From positions 62,001 through 126,000 of the forward strand of contig JAEZTV010000033.1 in assembly GCA_023421245.1 (NCBI GenBank): 64,000 bases of DNA. Direction: 5' to 3'. Of this stretch, positions 40,917-50,336 are shown piece after piece (the first letter of the stretch is position 1; each line of letters opens with the position of its first letter). The translations under genes and the position numbers were made by a program. This DNA comes from Bacillota bacterium. GTDB lineage: Bacteria; Bacillota; Clostridia; Oscillospirales; Ruminococcaceae. Under the pieces are notes generated by a model that saw nothing but the letters and a program-made list of their open reading frames with translations, was not told where the DNA came from and made no database searches.

Positions 40917-43724
40917 TTAGAGCGGAAGCCAGCCTGCAAGCCTGCTGAGCATCAGAAACGACATACCGTCGACGCCTTGCCCTCCTTCGCCGCCTTCTTC
41001 TGCGGGCGTGCCATCTGCACCGATGGCTGCATGATTGTCGGCGCCTATAATAACGTTGTTCGTGGCAATATTGCCGCTGGTTTCGTTTACACCGGTAATC
41101 AAACCGAAGCCCTCGGTCGCCTCAGTGATGAGCGTTGTACCGGAAGAACCTGTCAAATACAGCGAGCCACTATAGGTACAATTCGAGATTGTGCCATAAT
41201 TTCGCCCACAGATGCCGCCGACATAGGAAGTGCCGGTGACAGTAGGCGTGTGCTCCTCAGCCTTCTGGATAATACACGCATCAATCGTGCCGTTGTTAAC
41301 CCCTGCAATCATGCCGACGTTGGTTGCACCCACTACAGTTGAGTTTGCAGCAATTGTCAGTTTGCTAACCGTTGCACCTGCATCGATGGTGCTAAAGAGG
41401 CCGGCGTTGTTTTTGTCGGTGCCTTCGGGCGCAATTGTAATGGTAATCTCCTTACCATCGCCATTATAATGCCCTTTAAATTCACCGGTGATGCGGTGGT
41501 CAGAATCAATGGCAAATGATTCGGTTTGTTTGTAATTGTAGTTCTTACTTATAAGATCTGTAATTTTCGCAAAATCCGTCGCAGACGTAATTTCATACGG
41601 AATAGTACCGCCGTTTCCTTTCGCAAACAGGTAGTCATCAGCTTTAATTGAATAACCCGCGGAAAGAGGTGAAGATACATTTGTCGCGCCTGTGGCACCC
41701 GCCGTAACCTTGGCCGTAAATATGCCAATATCAGTCTCCGATGATAGCGTGAATGTATGATTCAAAACGATGATATTATCTTGCGTTTGAACAGCGAGCG
41801 TTTGATCGTCTTGAAACAGCTCCACTTTGTACTTGATATCCTCAGCATCACCGTTGGTGATTGAGGCTGTGCCCCAACTTACTTTAATCGTATTTCCTAT
41901 ACGCTCAAGTGTTGGTGTGCCAGGTGCGGTCAGGGTCGGTGCAGGTGTCGGCGTACCGCTCTTGTTAACAACAAACTGCTCCGCATCGGAATTGAGCACA
42001 TTGCCCGCCCAGCCAACGGCGGTTACCCGAACGGTATAGTCGGTGTCGGTGGGAAAGGCGGTCATATCAAACTCTGCTCCGGTAACCTCAGTCGCGGGCG
42101 CGCCGTTGACACTTACCAGATATTTTATAGCGCTGCCAGATGGCAACCACGTCAGCTTTTTAGTGGCATCATTATAGGTCAGACCTGTCGGCATGGGTGC
42201 CTTGGTTACGGTAAACTGCCCGACCACACTCACCTGCTCAAACGCGGATTTCGCGGTAATGCGGATGTGATAAGGCGCGTTCAGCACAATCGGTACAAAG
42301 CTTGAACCCATTGCCGCGCGCAGGTCGATGGACTTGGTGCCGGCGCTTGTAATATTGGTGTTCAGCTTTCTGTTGCTAAACGAGCTGTTGGTGGCAACCG
42401 TAACGTTATAGCCCTTGGTCGCGCCCGCTGCAGTCCACGATGCGGTGTATTTTGAGATGTCCCCCGTGCCGTCAAACGTCAGGCTGGTTAGGGATAACGG
42501 CGCGTGGGTGGAACCGGTGCAGGTAACACTGATCGTGTTGCTGTAATCCGATTCGTCGCGCGAAGAGGTGGAGCGTGCAAGCACGCGAATCTGATAGTCG
42601 CCGTTTGGCGCCTCATTGTCATCGAGCAGCTCCGCAATATCAATCGTTCTGGTGCCAGAGGACAATGTCTTGTACAGGTACACCGTCGAACCCTTGAGGT
42701 TAACGCGTACCTCATAGCCGTTGGACGCGCCCGAAACCGCACTCCAGCGAATCTCATTGCCGTTTCGGGTAATCTTCGGCGCGGAAAGCTGCGGGCGGCG
42801 TGTATCGGTATCATCCTCATCCTCGGCATCCCGAATCTTAGGCTCATATGTTTTAGAGTCGCTTGCAATGTGTGCGGGCGCGGTATCTATCCGCACATTT
42901 TTGCTGTAGCAGAACAGCAGGCCGACCTTATCGCCGCCCTCGATGTAGGACGGTTTGTTTGCAATGATACTGCCGATGCTTGAGGAACCAAGCAGGTACA
43001 GGTTGGTTTCATAGTCGAGCGTAATCGTATTCATCGAGATGTTATACAGCTTAAGCACGGTAAGCAGCTGGGATGTCTTTACCGTCTGGATGGAAGTAAA
43101 GCCGCTGGCGGTCGCGCTAAGCTTTGCGTGCTCAAGCAGGGTATCGTAGCGCACCTGTGTTTCGCCGATTACGGTGTCGCCCCCCGCAATAATGCGCGGA
43201 CGCGAAACAGTGCTTGCGCTGACAAGCCGCTTTGCCGTGACACTGTCAAGATAGATGGAGTTTTCTCCGCCGCCGTATACATAGATGGTGCCGCCTACCG
43301 TAACGTTTTGCAGTGTAACATTGCCATCTCCTACGCCCTTATCTATCACAAGGTCGCCCGTGATGGTTTTGTTGCTGAGCGATACGCCGCTTGCGGTAAT
43401 CTTAACCGTGCGCAGCGTCTCCTTTTTCGAGCTTGTTACCGCGGAAGAGTACACCTTGCCGCTGTCCGACGTGCCGGCAGAACCCGTTGATGTACCGGGC
43501 GCGGTTGAACTTTTCTTCGAGCTTGAGGACTCCGGCTCGGAAGATTCCTCCTGCGAGGAGGAGCTTTCCGGTTCCGAAGACGGCGAGGGCGGTGGGGCTT
43601 CTATAGAGGATACCGGTAGTGTGGTCGGAATCTCACCACGGCCGCAGCCCGAAAGCCCTATACATACAGCCAAAAGCAACACAATCCCCACTAAAAGGCT
43701 TGCGCGCATCATCTTATATTTCAT
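40917..43724 (-). CDS. Large surface lipoprotein: beta-helix, Fn3-like and GLUG-type repeats
   Basis: A 935-residue protein. The signal peptide has lipobox LSGC near residue 26, followed by a Ser/Glu/Pro-rich spacer (PSSEPESSSSQEESSEPES). A beta-helix-like domain follows (about 95-275; ITGDLVIDKGVGDGNVTLQN, GGTIYVYGGGENSIYLDS). Three or more fibronectin-III-like domains come next (ITRNGNEIRWSAVSGASNGY, YNDATKKLTWLPSGSAIKYL, LERIGNTIKVSWG). The C-terminal region resembles GLUG repeats (VGMIAGVNNGTIDACII, YVGGICGRNYGTISNCTYSG). Start ATG 43722-43724 is preceded by AAGGGGCGG. It probably sits on the cell surface and binds glycans or other cells; no catalytic motif is seen. It ends abruptly in a short hydrophobic stretch. 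Confidence 0.82.
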   Translation of the reverse strand: MKYKMMRASLLVGIVLLLAVCIGLSGCGRGEIPTTLPVSSIEAPPPSPSSEPESSSSQEESSEPESSSSKKSSTAPGTSTGSAGTSDSGKVYSSAVTSSKKETLRTVKITASGVSLSNKTITGDLVIDKGVGDGNVTLQNVTVGGTIYVYGGGENSIYLDSVTAKRLVSASTVSRPRIIAGGDTVIGETQVRYDTLLEHAKLSATASGFTSIQTVKTSQLLTVLKLYNISMNTITLDYETNLYLLGSSSIGSIIANKPSYIEGGDKVGLLFCYSKNVRIDTAPAHIASDSKTYEPKIRDAEDEDDTDTRRPQLSAPKITRNGNEIRWSAVSGASNGYEVRVNLKGSTVYLYKTLSSGTRTIDIAELLDDNEAPNGDYQIRVLARSTSSRDESDYSNTISVTCTGSTHAPLSLTSLTFDGTGDISKYTASWTAAGATKGYNVTVATNSSFSNRKLNTNITSAGTKSIDLRAAMGSSFVPIVLNAPYHIRITAKSAFEQVSVVGQFTVTKAPMPTGLTYNDATKKLTWLPSGSAIKYLVSVNGAPATEVTGAEFDMTAFPTDTDYTVRVTAVGWAGNVLNSDAEQFVVNKSGTPTPAPTLTAPGTPTLERIGNTIKVSWGTASITNGDAEDIKYKVELFQDDQTLAVQTQDNIIVLNHTFTLSSETDIGIFTAKVTAGATGATNVSSPLSAGYSIKADDYLFAKGNGGTIPYEITSATDFAKITDLISKNYNYKQTESFAIDSDHRITGEFKGHYNGDGKEITITIAPEGTDKNNAGLFSTIDAGATVSKLTIAANSTVVGATNVGMIAGVNNGTIDACIIQKAEEHTPTVTGTSYVGGICGRNYGTISNCTYSGSLYLTGSSGTTLITEATEGFGLITGVNETSGNIATNNVIIGADNHAAIGADGTPAEEGGEGGQGVDGMSFLMLSRLAGWLPL

Positions 43725-43827
43725 ACTGTACCGCCCCTTCATAATTATCTTGGATGCATCGCAGCATCCGCATTAATATGTAAATCCATATGGTTTCGCA
43801 CCGAGAGACGGCCGCCGCATAATCGGC

Positions 43828-43935
43828 GCGCCGTTTTGCGGTTATAATGTCCCTGAACACAACGTGTGAAGGGTATCGTCGCCCGCCGCCGCAGGCGGGG
43901 CGTCATACTCGTCTTGCGGTTATTATACCGTATTG
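43828..43935 (+). repeat. Mosaic palindromic repeat, degenerate copy C
   Basis: The run TGAACACAACGTGTGAAGGG, then GCCGCAGGCGGGGCGTCATA, then CGTCTTGCGGTTATTATACC matches the plus strand of copy B (54961-55053) with about 80 percent identity by eye, including the ACACAACGTGT and CCGC..GCGG palindromes. The rest of 43725-44167 is A/T-rich and holds the YebC ribosome site only. Confidence 0.7.
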
Positions 43936-44167
43936 GATATGGAAAATCAAATATTACCATTCCATTATAGTGGTGCCGTTTCTCTATTATTTTACTGCAC
44001 CATGCAAAACAAAAATTATTGCTGTCGGCGCCTTGCAGCCCCGCGTATTGTGCCCGTTCGCTTATTGTGCTAAAATAGTGTATAATTGACTAAAATGCAT
44101 GCCACCCTCTCGGCGGGTTTTGCCGAAGCATTTTTCTGTGGCAGGCTTACTTTTTGGAGGTTTCAAC

Positions 44168-44911
44168 ATGGCTGGGCATTCCAAATGGAATAACATTAAG
44201 CGTAAGAAAGAAAAGACGGATGCGCAAAGGGCAAAGATATTCACTAAAATCGGCAGAGAGATTGCGGTTGCCGTGCGCGAAGGCGGTGCAGATCCTTCGG
44301 TGAATGGCAAGCTGCGCGATCTCATCTCCAAGGCAAAGTCCAACAACGTTCCCAACGAAAACATCGACCGCGTGATTAAAAAGGCGGCGGGCGGTGATGA
44401 CAAAAACCAATATGAAAGCATCTTCTACGAAGGATACGGCCCCTGCGGCGTTGCCGTTATTGTAGAAACGCTGACCGAAAACCGCAACCGTACGGCGGGC
44501 GATCTGCGCCATTACTTCGATAAATACGGCGGAAACCTTGGCACAACGGGCTGTGTATCGTTTTTATTCTCACAAAACGGCGTCATTGTTCTGGACGCGG
44601 AGGGCCTGACAGAGGATAAGGTGATGGAGGACGCGATGGATGCGGGTGCCACCGACCTTTCGTTTGAGGAAAATGTGGTCGAGATTTATACCGAGCCAAA
44701 CGACCTGCGCACCGTTCGCGAGGCGCTTGAGCAAAAGGGATATACCTTCCTTTCCGCTGAGGTAGAATACCTGCCGCAGACCACCGCGCGCATTGAGGAT
44801 GCGGATATTGCCGCTAAAATGAACCGTATGCTTGAGCTGATGGACGACAACGACGATATACAAAACGTCTGGCACAACTGGGAGAATGAGGACGATTTCG
44901 CGCAGGAGTAA
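44168..44911 (+). CDS. YebC/PmpR-family protein
   Basis: A 247-residue protein of the TACO1/YebC family (usual length 240-250). It begins MAGHSKWNNIKRKKEKTDAQ and contains KIGREIAVAVREGGADPSVN, NVPNENIDRVIKKAAGG and YEGYGPCGVAVIVETLTENRNRT, all conserved. Members bind DNA or act at the ribosome in translation of difficult motifs. GGAGG lies 8 bases before ATG 44168. It is a single-gene unit closed by a bidirectional terminator. Confidence 0.95.
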   Translation: MAGHSKWNNIKRKKEKTDAQRAKIFTKIGREIAVAVREGGADPSVNGKLRDLISKAKSNNVPNENIDRVIKKAAGGDDKNQYESIFYEGYGPCGVAVIVETLTENRNRTAGDLRHYFDKYGGNLGTTGCVSFLFSQNGVIVLDAEGLTEDKVMEDAMDAGATDLSFEENVVEIYTEPNDLRTVREALEQKGYTFLSAEVEYLPQTTARIEDADIAAKMNRMLELMDDNDDIQNVWHNWENEDDFAQE

Positions 44912-44973
44912 CGGACCCCAAAGCAAAAGGCCGGTGCGGCTGTGCCTTACTAAATTAAATGGGACGATAAACA

Positions 44974-45011
44974 AGCAGGCTTGCCTTGGTATAATCCAAG
45001 GCAAGCCTGCT
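44974..45011. terminator. Bidirectional terminator
   Basis: A perfect 16-bp stem (44974-44989 with 44996-45011, AGCAGGCTTGCCTTGG and complement) lies between convergent yebC and cellobiose phosphorylase genes. T-rich tails follow on both strands. Confidence 0.85.
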
Positions 45012-45038
45012 CTTTATTGCAGTGCCAGTTGTGACTGG

Positions 45039-47474
45039 TTACCCCATTACCACAGTAACCTTGTGGACAGCACCGTCCGAGAAAGCGGGCACGACACAGC
45101 CGTCTATCGGTTTGCCGTCTACTGTAAGCGACTGGACGCCCTTGCTGACGTGACTCGGGTTTTTGATCTCGATGTTGTAGGTTGCGCCGCGGAAGCTGCG
45201 GGTTACTGTAAAGCCATCCCATTCCTTAGGGATGCTCGGGTCAACCTTCAAGCCGTCGTAGTCCGGCATAACACCGAGGATAAACTGGCTTACCGCCACA
45301 AAGTTCCATGCGGCAGTACCGGTCAGCCACGAGTTCTTTGCCTCGCCGTGACGCCGTGCATCCTTACCCGCAATCATCTGCGCGTAGACATACGGCTCGG
45401 TGCGGTGGATTTCGCTGTAGTCCTCGGCGTAGGCGGGCGCTATCTTGGAGTAGTACTCAAACGCAAGATCACCGCGGCCAAGCACCGCTTCGGCACAGAT
45501 AATCCACGCGTTGTTGTGGCAGAAGATACCCGCATTCTCTTTGTAGCCTGCAGGATACGTGGATATCTCGCCGTACTCGATGTAGTAACGGGTAAAGGCG
45601 GGGTTGTTGAGCACAAGGCCATACTTGGTGTCGAGGTATTTCTTTACCGAATCAAGCGTGGTAATCGCCTTGCCGTCCTCTATGCCAAGGCCCGCCATTA
45701 CGGCAAAACCCTGCGGCTCGATGAATATCTTGCCCTCTTCGTTTTCCTTGCTGCCAAGCTTGCGGCCGTAATCATCGTACGCACGCAGGAACCACTCGCC
45801 ATCGTAGCCGTGCTCCATAACCGCGCGTTCCATCTCCTTAATATGTTCCCGAGCCTTTTGCGCATCGTCGGGCCTACCCATGCGTTCGCACAGGTTTGCA
45901 TATTCTGGACCAATATAGCAGAACATTGTCGCAATCATCACCGATTCCGCAATCTTGCCATCCTTACTGGTGGTTGTCTGAAACGGCTCGCCCGGGGTGT
46001 TGGAGAAGCAGTTGAGGTTCAGGCAGTCGTTCCAGTCGGCGCGGCCAATCAGCGGCAGACCGTGCGGGCCGCGGCGATCCACTACGTGGTAGAACGCGCG
46101 CGCCAGATGGTCGAGCATCGGCTGTGCTTTACTTTCGTCATTTTCGTACGGCACCATAACGTTTAATATGTCAATGTCGCCGGTTTCTTTGATGTATGCC
46201 GCACATGCAAGAATCAGCCATAACGGGTCGTCATTGAAGTTGCTGCCCACCGCGTCATTGCCCTTTTTGGTCAGCGGCTGATACTGGTGGTACGCGCCGC
46301 CGTTTTCAAGCTGTGTTGCCGCAAGGTCGAGCAGGCGTTCCCTTGCGCGCGCGGGAATCTGATGTACAAACCCGAGGATATCCTGATTGGAATCGCGAAA
46401 GCCCATTCCGCGGCCAATGCCGGACTCAAAATACGAAGCGCTTCTGGAAAGGTTAAAGGTAACCATGCATTGGTACTGGTTCCAGATGTTCACCATGCGG
46501 TTGAGCTTTTCATCAGGTGAGGAAACGTTGTACTGCGAAAGCAGGCCGTTCCAGTACTCAGCAAGCTCCGCAAGCGCCTTGTCTGCCTTAGCGGCGGAAT
46601 CAAAGCGCGAGAGCATCTCGTATGCCTTTTTCTTATTGATAACGCCCTTTGCCTGCCATTTATCCTCCTGCTCATTCTCGACATAGCCAAGCACAAACAC
46701 AAGCTCACGGCTCTCGCCCGGCGCAAGCGCAATGTCAAGACAGTGCGACGCGATTGGCGACCAGCCATCCGCCACGGAGTTTGCAGGCGTGCCGTTTACA
46801 ACCGCCTGCGGTGCGTCAAAGCCATTATACAGGCCCATAAAGCTTTCGCGGTCACTGTCAAAACCTGCGATGGGAGCATTGACCGAGTAGAACGCGTAAT
46901 GGTTGCGGCGCTCTTTATATTCGGTTTTGTGATAGATGGTCGAGCCTTCAATCTCTACCTCGCCGATGTTGAAGTTGCGCTGGAAGTTGGTCATATCGTC
47001 GTTTGCTTCCCACAGGCACCATTCAGCAAAGGAGAACAGGCGCAGCTTTTTTGCCTGCCCCGACTCGTTTGTGATAACAAGCTTCTGTACCTCGCCTGCA
47101 AACCCAAGCGGCACAAAGAACGTAGTGGAAACTGATACACCGCCGCGTTTGCCGGTAATACTGGTATAACCAAGGCCGTGGCGGCATTCGTAATGCTCAA
47201 GCTCCTTTTTCACAGGCGACCAACCGGGCGACCAAAAGTCGCCGTTATCATAAACATAGAAATAGCGCCCTCCCACGTCTACCGGGACGTTGTTGTAGCG
47301 GTAGCGCGTAATGCGGCGTAAGCGTGCATCCATATAAAAGCTGTAGCCGCCTGCGGTGTTGGAGATGAGCGAGAAAAAGTTCTCGCTGCCGAGATAGTTG
47401 ATCCACGGGTAGGGTGTCTGGGGCGTGCTGATTACATACTCCCTGGCCGCGTCATCAAAATGACCGAATTTCAA
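45039..47474 (-). CDS. Cellobiose phosphorylase (GH94)
   Basis: An 811-residue cytoplasmic enzyme (cellobiose phosphorylases are about 810-825). The N-terminal beta-sandwich begins MKFGHFDDAAREYVISTPQTPYPWINYLG, as in clostridial Cbp. The (alpha/alpha)6 barrel contains GIGRGMGFRDSNQDILGF and RADWNDCLNL, with Asp483 as the likely proton donor. It converts cellobiose and phosphate to glucose 1-phosphate and glucose. The start is TTG 47472-47474 behind AGGGGT. The lacI gene 300 bp upstream and dyads in the gap suggest local control. No cellobiose transporter gene is adjacent. Confidence 0.92.
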   Translation of the reverse strand: MKFGHFDDAAREYVISTPQTPYPWINYLGSENFFSLISNTAGGYSFYMDARLRRITRYRYNNVPVDVGGRYFYVYDNGDFWSPGWSPVKKELEHYECRHGLGYTSITGKRGGVSVSTTFFVPLGFAGEVQKLVITNESGQAKKLRLFSFAEWCLWEANDDMTNFQRNFNIGEVEIEGSTIYHKTEYKERRNHYAFYSVNAPIAGFDSDRESFMGLYNGFDAPQAVVNGTPANSVADGWSPIASHCLDIALAPGESRELVFVLGYVENEQEDKWQAKGVINKKKAYEMLSRFDSAAKADKALAELAEYWNGLLSQYNVSSPDEKLNRMVNIWNQYQCMVTFNLSRSASYFESGIGRGMGFRDSNQDILGFVHQIPARARERLLDLAATQLENGGAYHQYQPLTKKGNDAVGSNFNDDPLWLILACAAYIKETGDIDILNVMVPYENDESKAQPMLDHLARAFYHVVDRRGPHGLPLIGRADWNDCLNLNCFSNTPGEPFQTTTSKDGKIAESVMIATMFCYIGPEYANLCERMGRPDDAQKAREHIKEMERAVMEHGYDGEWFLRAYDDYGRKLGSKENEEGKIFIEPQGFAVMAGLGIEDGKAITTLDSVKKYLDTKYGLVLNNPAFTRYYIEYGEISTYPAGYKENAGIFCHNNAWIICAEAVLGRGDLAFEYYSKIAPAYAEDYSEIHRTEPYVYAQMIAGKDARRHGEAKNSWLTGTAAWNFVAVSQFILGVMPDYDGLKVDPSIPKEWDGFTVTRSFRGATYNIEIKNPSHVSKGVQSLTVDGKPIDGCVVPAFSDGAVHKVTVVMG

Positions 47475-47530
47475 TTGGATTACCCCCTATTTGTTGCTTT
47501 TCGATACGGTATATACTGGTTACATTATTG

Positions 47531-47580
47531 CGTGCATCTTGTGCACGATATATACAACGCGCCATACGGGTAAGCGCGTT
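47531..47580 (-). promoter_or_regulatory. Candidate operators upstream of cellobiose phosphorylase
   Basis: Two dyads lie in the 306-bp gap: CGTGCA-N5-TGCACG (47531-47547) and AACGCGC-N11-GCGCGTT (47556-47580). The second resembles the AACGCG...CGCGTT element in the lacI 5' region at 48841-48865, though the spacing differs. A clear promoter was not found. Confidence 0.4.
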
Positions 47581-47780
47581 ATACTTAACAGACTATAAAA
47601 TTTAAACAGTTTCCGTCGCATGGATTTTCATGCGAAGCCCGCACCACGGACGGGGTTGTTGCAGTTTATAGCTGGTTACCACGCCATCGGACGCGCGGCA
47701 GGGTTTGCCAGCCGCATAAACAAGGACTGGTTTTGAATTGATTACTATATATGACGAAAACTAAGTTGCCCCGATAAAAT

Positions 47781-48821
47781 CTACTTGATCGGTGCACAGG
47801 TTTCACGCTTCATAAACGCAAGCGGTATTGTTTCGGTTTCGATTCCGCTGCTGTGTCCCTCAATATGGCCAATAACCCTGTCCGTGACGCGGGTAACCAT
47901 CTGGTAGAGCGGCACATGATAGGTGGAAAGGCGAGGTGTAATCTGCGATGCAGTGGGAATATCGTCAAAACCAATGATCGAGATATCCTCGGGCACCGAG
48001 ATCTGGTGCTCACGCAGAGCGTCGATTACAGCGATTGCCATGTTATCGTTGCATGAAACAATCGCCTCGGGCAAGCTGTCTGCTTCAATCATATGCAATG
48101 TAAGGTCCTTTGCGGTGGAGTATAAAAAGTCACCGTGCAGAACACATGCATCCTCAACCGGAAGGGAGAGCTCCCGCATCGCATCAAGGTATCCCCGATA
48201 TCGCTGCCTGCCCGAATAGGTTTGCAGCCTGCCTACCATCACCCCGATGCGCCGATGTCCAAGCTCATACAGGTAGTATACCGCCTCGCGCGCGGCGTTG
48301 TAATCGTCCGAATTAATGACGACAAGGTTCTCACAGCCTTTCGACGAAGCGGCAAGCTCCGAAAGGTCGTAATCTACAATACCGATGGGAACCCCGGTTT
48401 GCATAAGTTTTTTAATCTGCGCGGTATCCTTTTCGTTGCCCACAAGAAGGCCGCCGCTGATGCGCTTTTGTAAAAACGTTTGCGAAATGCGGTAATAGTC
48501 TTGCGCCGAATATACAGTATGTATTAAAACATAGTAACCGCTGCTGTTGGCCGCATCCACCGCGGCGTTAATAATGGAAGAGTAATAGTCGCTCTGATAG
48601 ATGTTGTCACGGTTGTAGATACTCACAACAAATAAGCCGATGGTATTGTTTGCCTTGCCCGCTAAAATCTGCGCCGAGGTATTGGGCTCATAGCCCATCT
48701 CCTCAATCACACGCATGACCTTTTTTCGGGTAGCATCCGGCACGTTGGGGTAGTTGTTAATAACCCTTGATACCGTGCTGCGCGATACACCCGCAAGCTT
48801 TGCGATATCCTCACTTTTCAT
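47781..48821 (-). CDS. LacI-family transcriptional regulator
   Basis: A 346-residue repressor. The HTH reads KSEDIAKLAGVSRSTVSRVINNYPNVPDATR, with the hinge YEPNTSAQILAGK, then the sugar-sensing domain (NTIGLFVVSIYNRDN, SIIGFDDIPTASQITP). It is transcribed toward the cellobiose phosphorylase gene 300 bp downstream and probably controls it. GGGGGAG precedes ATG 48819-48821. Its promoter is strong, and an inverted repeat lies in its leader, consistent with autoregulation. Confidence 0.92.
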   Translation of the reverse strand: MKSEDIAKLAGVSRSTVSRVINNYPNVPDATRKKVMRVIEEMGYEPNTSAQILAGKANNTIGLFVVSIYNRDNIYQSDYYSSIINAAVDAANSSGYYVLIHTVYSAQDYYRISQTFLQKRISGGLLVGNEKDTAQIKKLMQTGVPIGIVDYDLSELAASSKGCENLVVINSDDYNAAREAVYYLYELGHRRIGVMVGRLQTYSGRQRYRGYLDAMRELSLPVEDACVLHGDFLYSTAKDLTLHMIEADSLPEAIVSCNDNMAIAVIDALREHQISVPEDISIIGFDDIPTASQITPRLSTYHVPLYQMVTRVTDRVIGHIEGHSSGIETETIPLAFMKRETCAPIK

Positions 48822-48840
48822 AGTGCTCCCCCATTACGCC

Positions 48841-48904
48841 AAACGCGGGCTGTGAACGCGCGTTTATTTTCTTTCATTATATCCCATACCCGCCTGCTAT
48901 GCAA
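48841..48904 (-). promoter_or_regulatory. lacI promoter with possible operator
   Basis: On the minus strand TTGCAT (48899-48904) and TATAAT (48876-48881) are 17 bp apart. AAACGCG (48841-48847) and CGCGTTT (48859-48865) form an inverted repeat in the leader, and AACGCGCGTT (48855-48864) is itself a perfect palindrome. The rest of 48905-49309 shows no recognisable gene. Confidence 0.6.
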
Positions 48905-49309
48905 ACAGAATTTGGTGTTTCGCCCTCCAATTATCTCTACCGCATTTTGTCCATTTTGCCACTTAACCAAAAACCGCGCGAAAACAACCGGTATGTAACT
49001 GCTCTCTCGTCTTTTTTCGGATACTGCCGGGCAATGCTTTGCCGCATGAGCTTTTACCTATGCGCCGTAGGCATGCATGCTGCAAACACACCCGCCTGTC
49101 TTCCCGCACATCACAACCTGCCCTGCAGAACCATTGCGTGCTCTAAGGCAGTGTGATATAAATATGACCGCAAAACAAAGCACCCTGATAAACATCAGAG
49201 CGCTGTGCATCCAAGTGACGGGGATCCGTCCTGTATTGTCAAGGTGAAACAACGGGGCATACAATACCTTATGGGGAATGAATGATCGCAAGGCGGGGGG
49301 CAGGATGTC

Positions 49310-49525
49310 TTGGCGGATAAATCGAATCAAGACAGACGCTGCTGTTTGCCTCCAGAACAGTTTATCACACTTGCTACAGCGCTTGCCATCACACTCTCGC
49401 AGGGCCTTACCACAGATGAAATCGACAGCCTGTCGAACTTCTTTGATCTTCTAAGCACTCAGCTTGCGGCCCTATCCTCACAAAAGAGCTTTTGCGAAGG
49501 AGAAGGAACCCAGCTGATTTTATAA
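49310..49525 (+). CDS. Small protein of unknown function
   Basis: A 71-residue frame starting with TTG behind a GGGGGGCAGGA stretch. The central part (PEQFITLATALAITLSQGL, DEIDSLSNFFDLLSTQLAAL) predicts two short helices and ends in SSQKSFCEG. It resembles a recurrent small clostridial helical-hairpin family (DUF6774-like, from memory). The function is unknown. It is convergent with and nearly abuts the next gene. Confidence 0.5.
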   Translation: MADKSNQDRRCCLPPEQFITLATALAITLSQGLTTDEIDSLSNFFDLLSTQLAALSSQKSFCEGEGTQLIL

Positions 49526-49530
49526 GCACG

Positions 49531-50262
49531 CTATCCTCTGGCATCAAGCCGTGTGGCGGAGCTGTAAGGTGTGTTTTGCGCGCGGGAGAGCAACTGCTTG
49601 ACATCATCTGCCGAGCATGCCCTGCCAAACTGCACCAGCACCTTTTTTACAAGGGCGCTTGCCTCCTCCTGCCCCAGAACACGAATCAGCTCCTGCGACA
49701 TGATATCGTACATATACGCCGTGTGCTGTTCCCACGTATACACACAGCTGTTCTTCAGCTTTTCCTGCAGGTCGGCAAGACGTTTGAGGTTTTGCCTGTT
49801 AAAGGACATGCCGTTGTATACAAACACGCAGCTGCGATCACCATTGCCGATGGTGCGCGGCAGCTTTAAATCGAGATCAGGATTAAATCCCTGTACGATC
49901 GCAGTTTCAAACACATCGCAATATGTAGTACAGTATTGCTCCAGCCCAAACTCCCGCCAGACGCTGTACAAGCCGCATTCGGTAATTTCAACGGAGTATA
50001 CGGGGAATTGCGGGAGCATCTCGCCGGAAAACTGCCAATCGGCGCCGGGCCGCCAATCGATATATGCCAAAAACGCAACAAAATCATCCCCGTCCCCGCA
50101 CTCGCGCGCTCGCTCCGCCATACGTCTGCCACGTTCGTAGCCATAACGGCGGGTAGCGCTTTTCAGGATGTCGAACGAGTTTGCATAACCCGAGGTCAGG
50201 ATAATCTTTGCAAAATACGCATACAAAAGGGCATACTGTCTTGTCGTAAAGGGCCTCAACAT
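49531..50262 (-). CDS. L-2-amino-thiazoline-4-carboxylic acid hydrolase-like protein
   Basis: A 243-residue protein. The pattern YGYERGRRMAERA near the N-terminus, then YCTTYCDVFETAIVQGFNPDL and IGNGDRSCVFVYN, matches the ATC-hydrolase family (PF14196-type). The founding member opens a thiazoline ring in L-cysteine synthesis; most clostridial relatives are uncharacterised, so the name gives family only. It follows the thiamine pyrophosphokinase gene on the same strand after 75 bp. GGAAAGGAG precedes ATG 50260-50262. Confidence 0.65.
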   Translation of the reverse strand: MLRPFTTRQYALLYAYFAKIILTSGYANSFDILKSATRRYGYERGRRMAERARECGDGDDFVAFLAYIDWRPGADWQFSGEMLPQFPVYSVEITECGLYSVWREFGLEQYCTTYCDVFETAIVQGFNPDLDLKLPRTIGNGDRSCVFVYNGMSFNRQNLKRLADLQEKLKNSCVYTWEQHTAYMYDIMSQELIRVLGQEEASALVKKVLVQFGRACSADDVKQLLSRAQNTPYSSATRLDARG

Positions 50263-50336
50263 CGCCGCTCCTTTCCGTCATACACATACGCCGTCATGGC
50301 AGGCGTACGCGTTCTTTATCGTTATCCCGCACCGGT

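Noticed and set aside
42504..42983. 159-codon plus-strand frame inside the large lipoprotein gene
   Set aside because: Antisense shadow without ribosome site; the minus-strand frame shows clear domains over the same bases.
44886..46166. 426-codon plus-strand frame opposite the cellobiose phosphorylase
   Set aside because: Long only because of the GC-rich third positions of the real gene; it starts inside the end of yebC and crosses a terminator.
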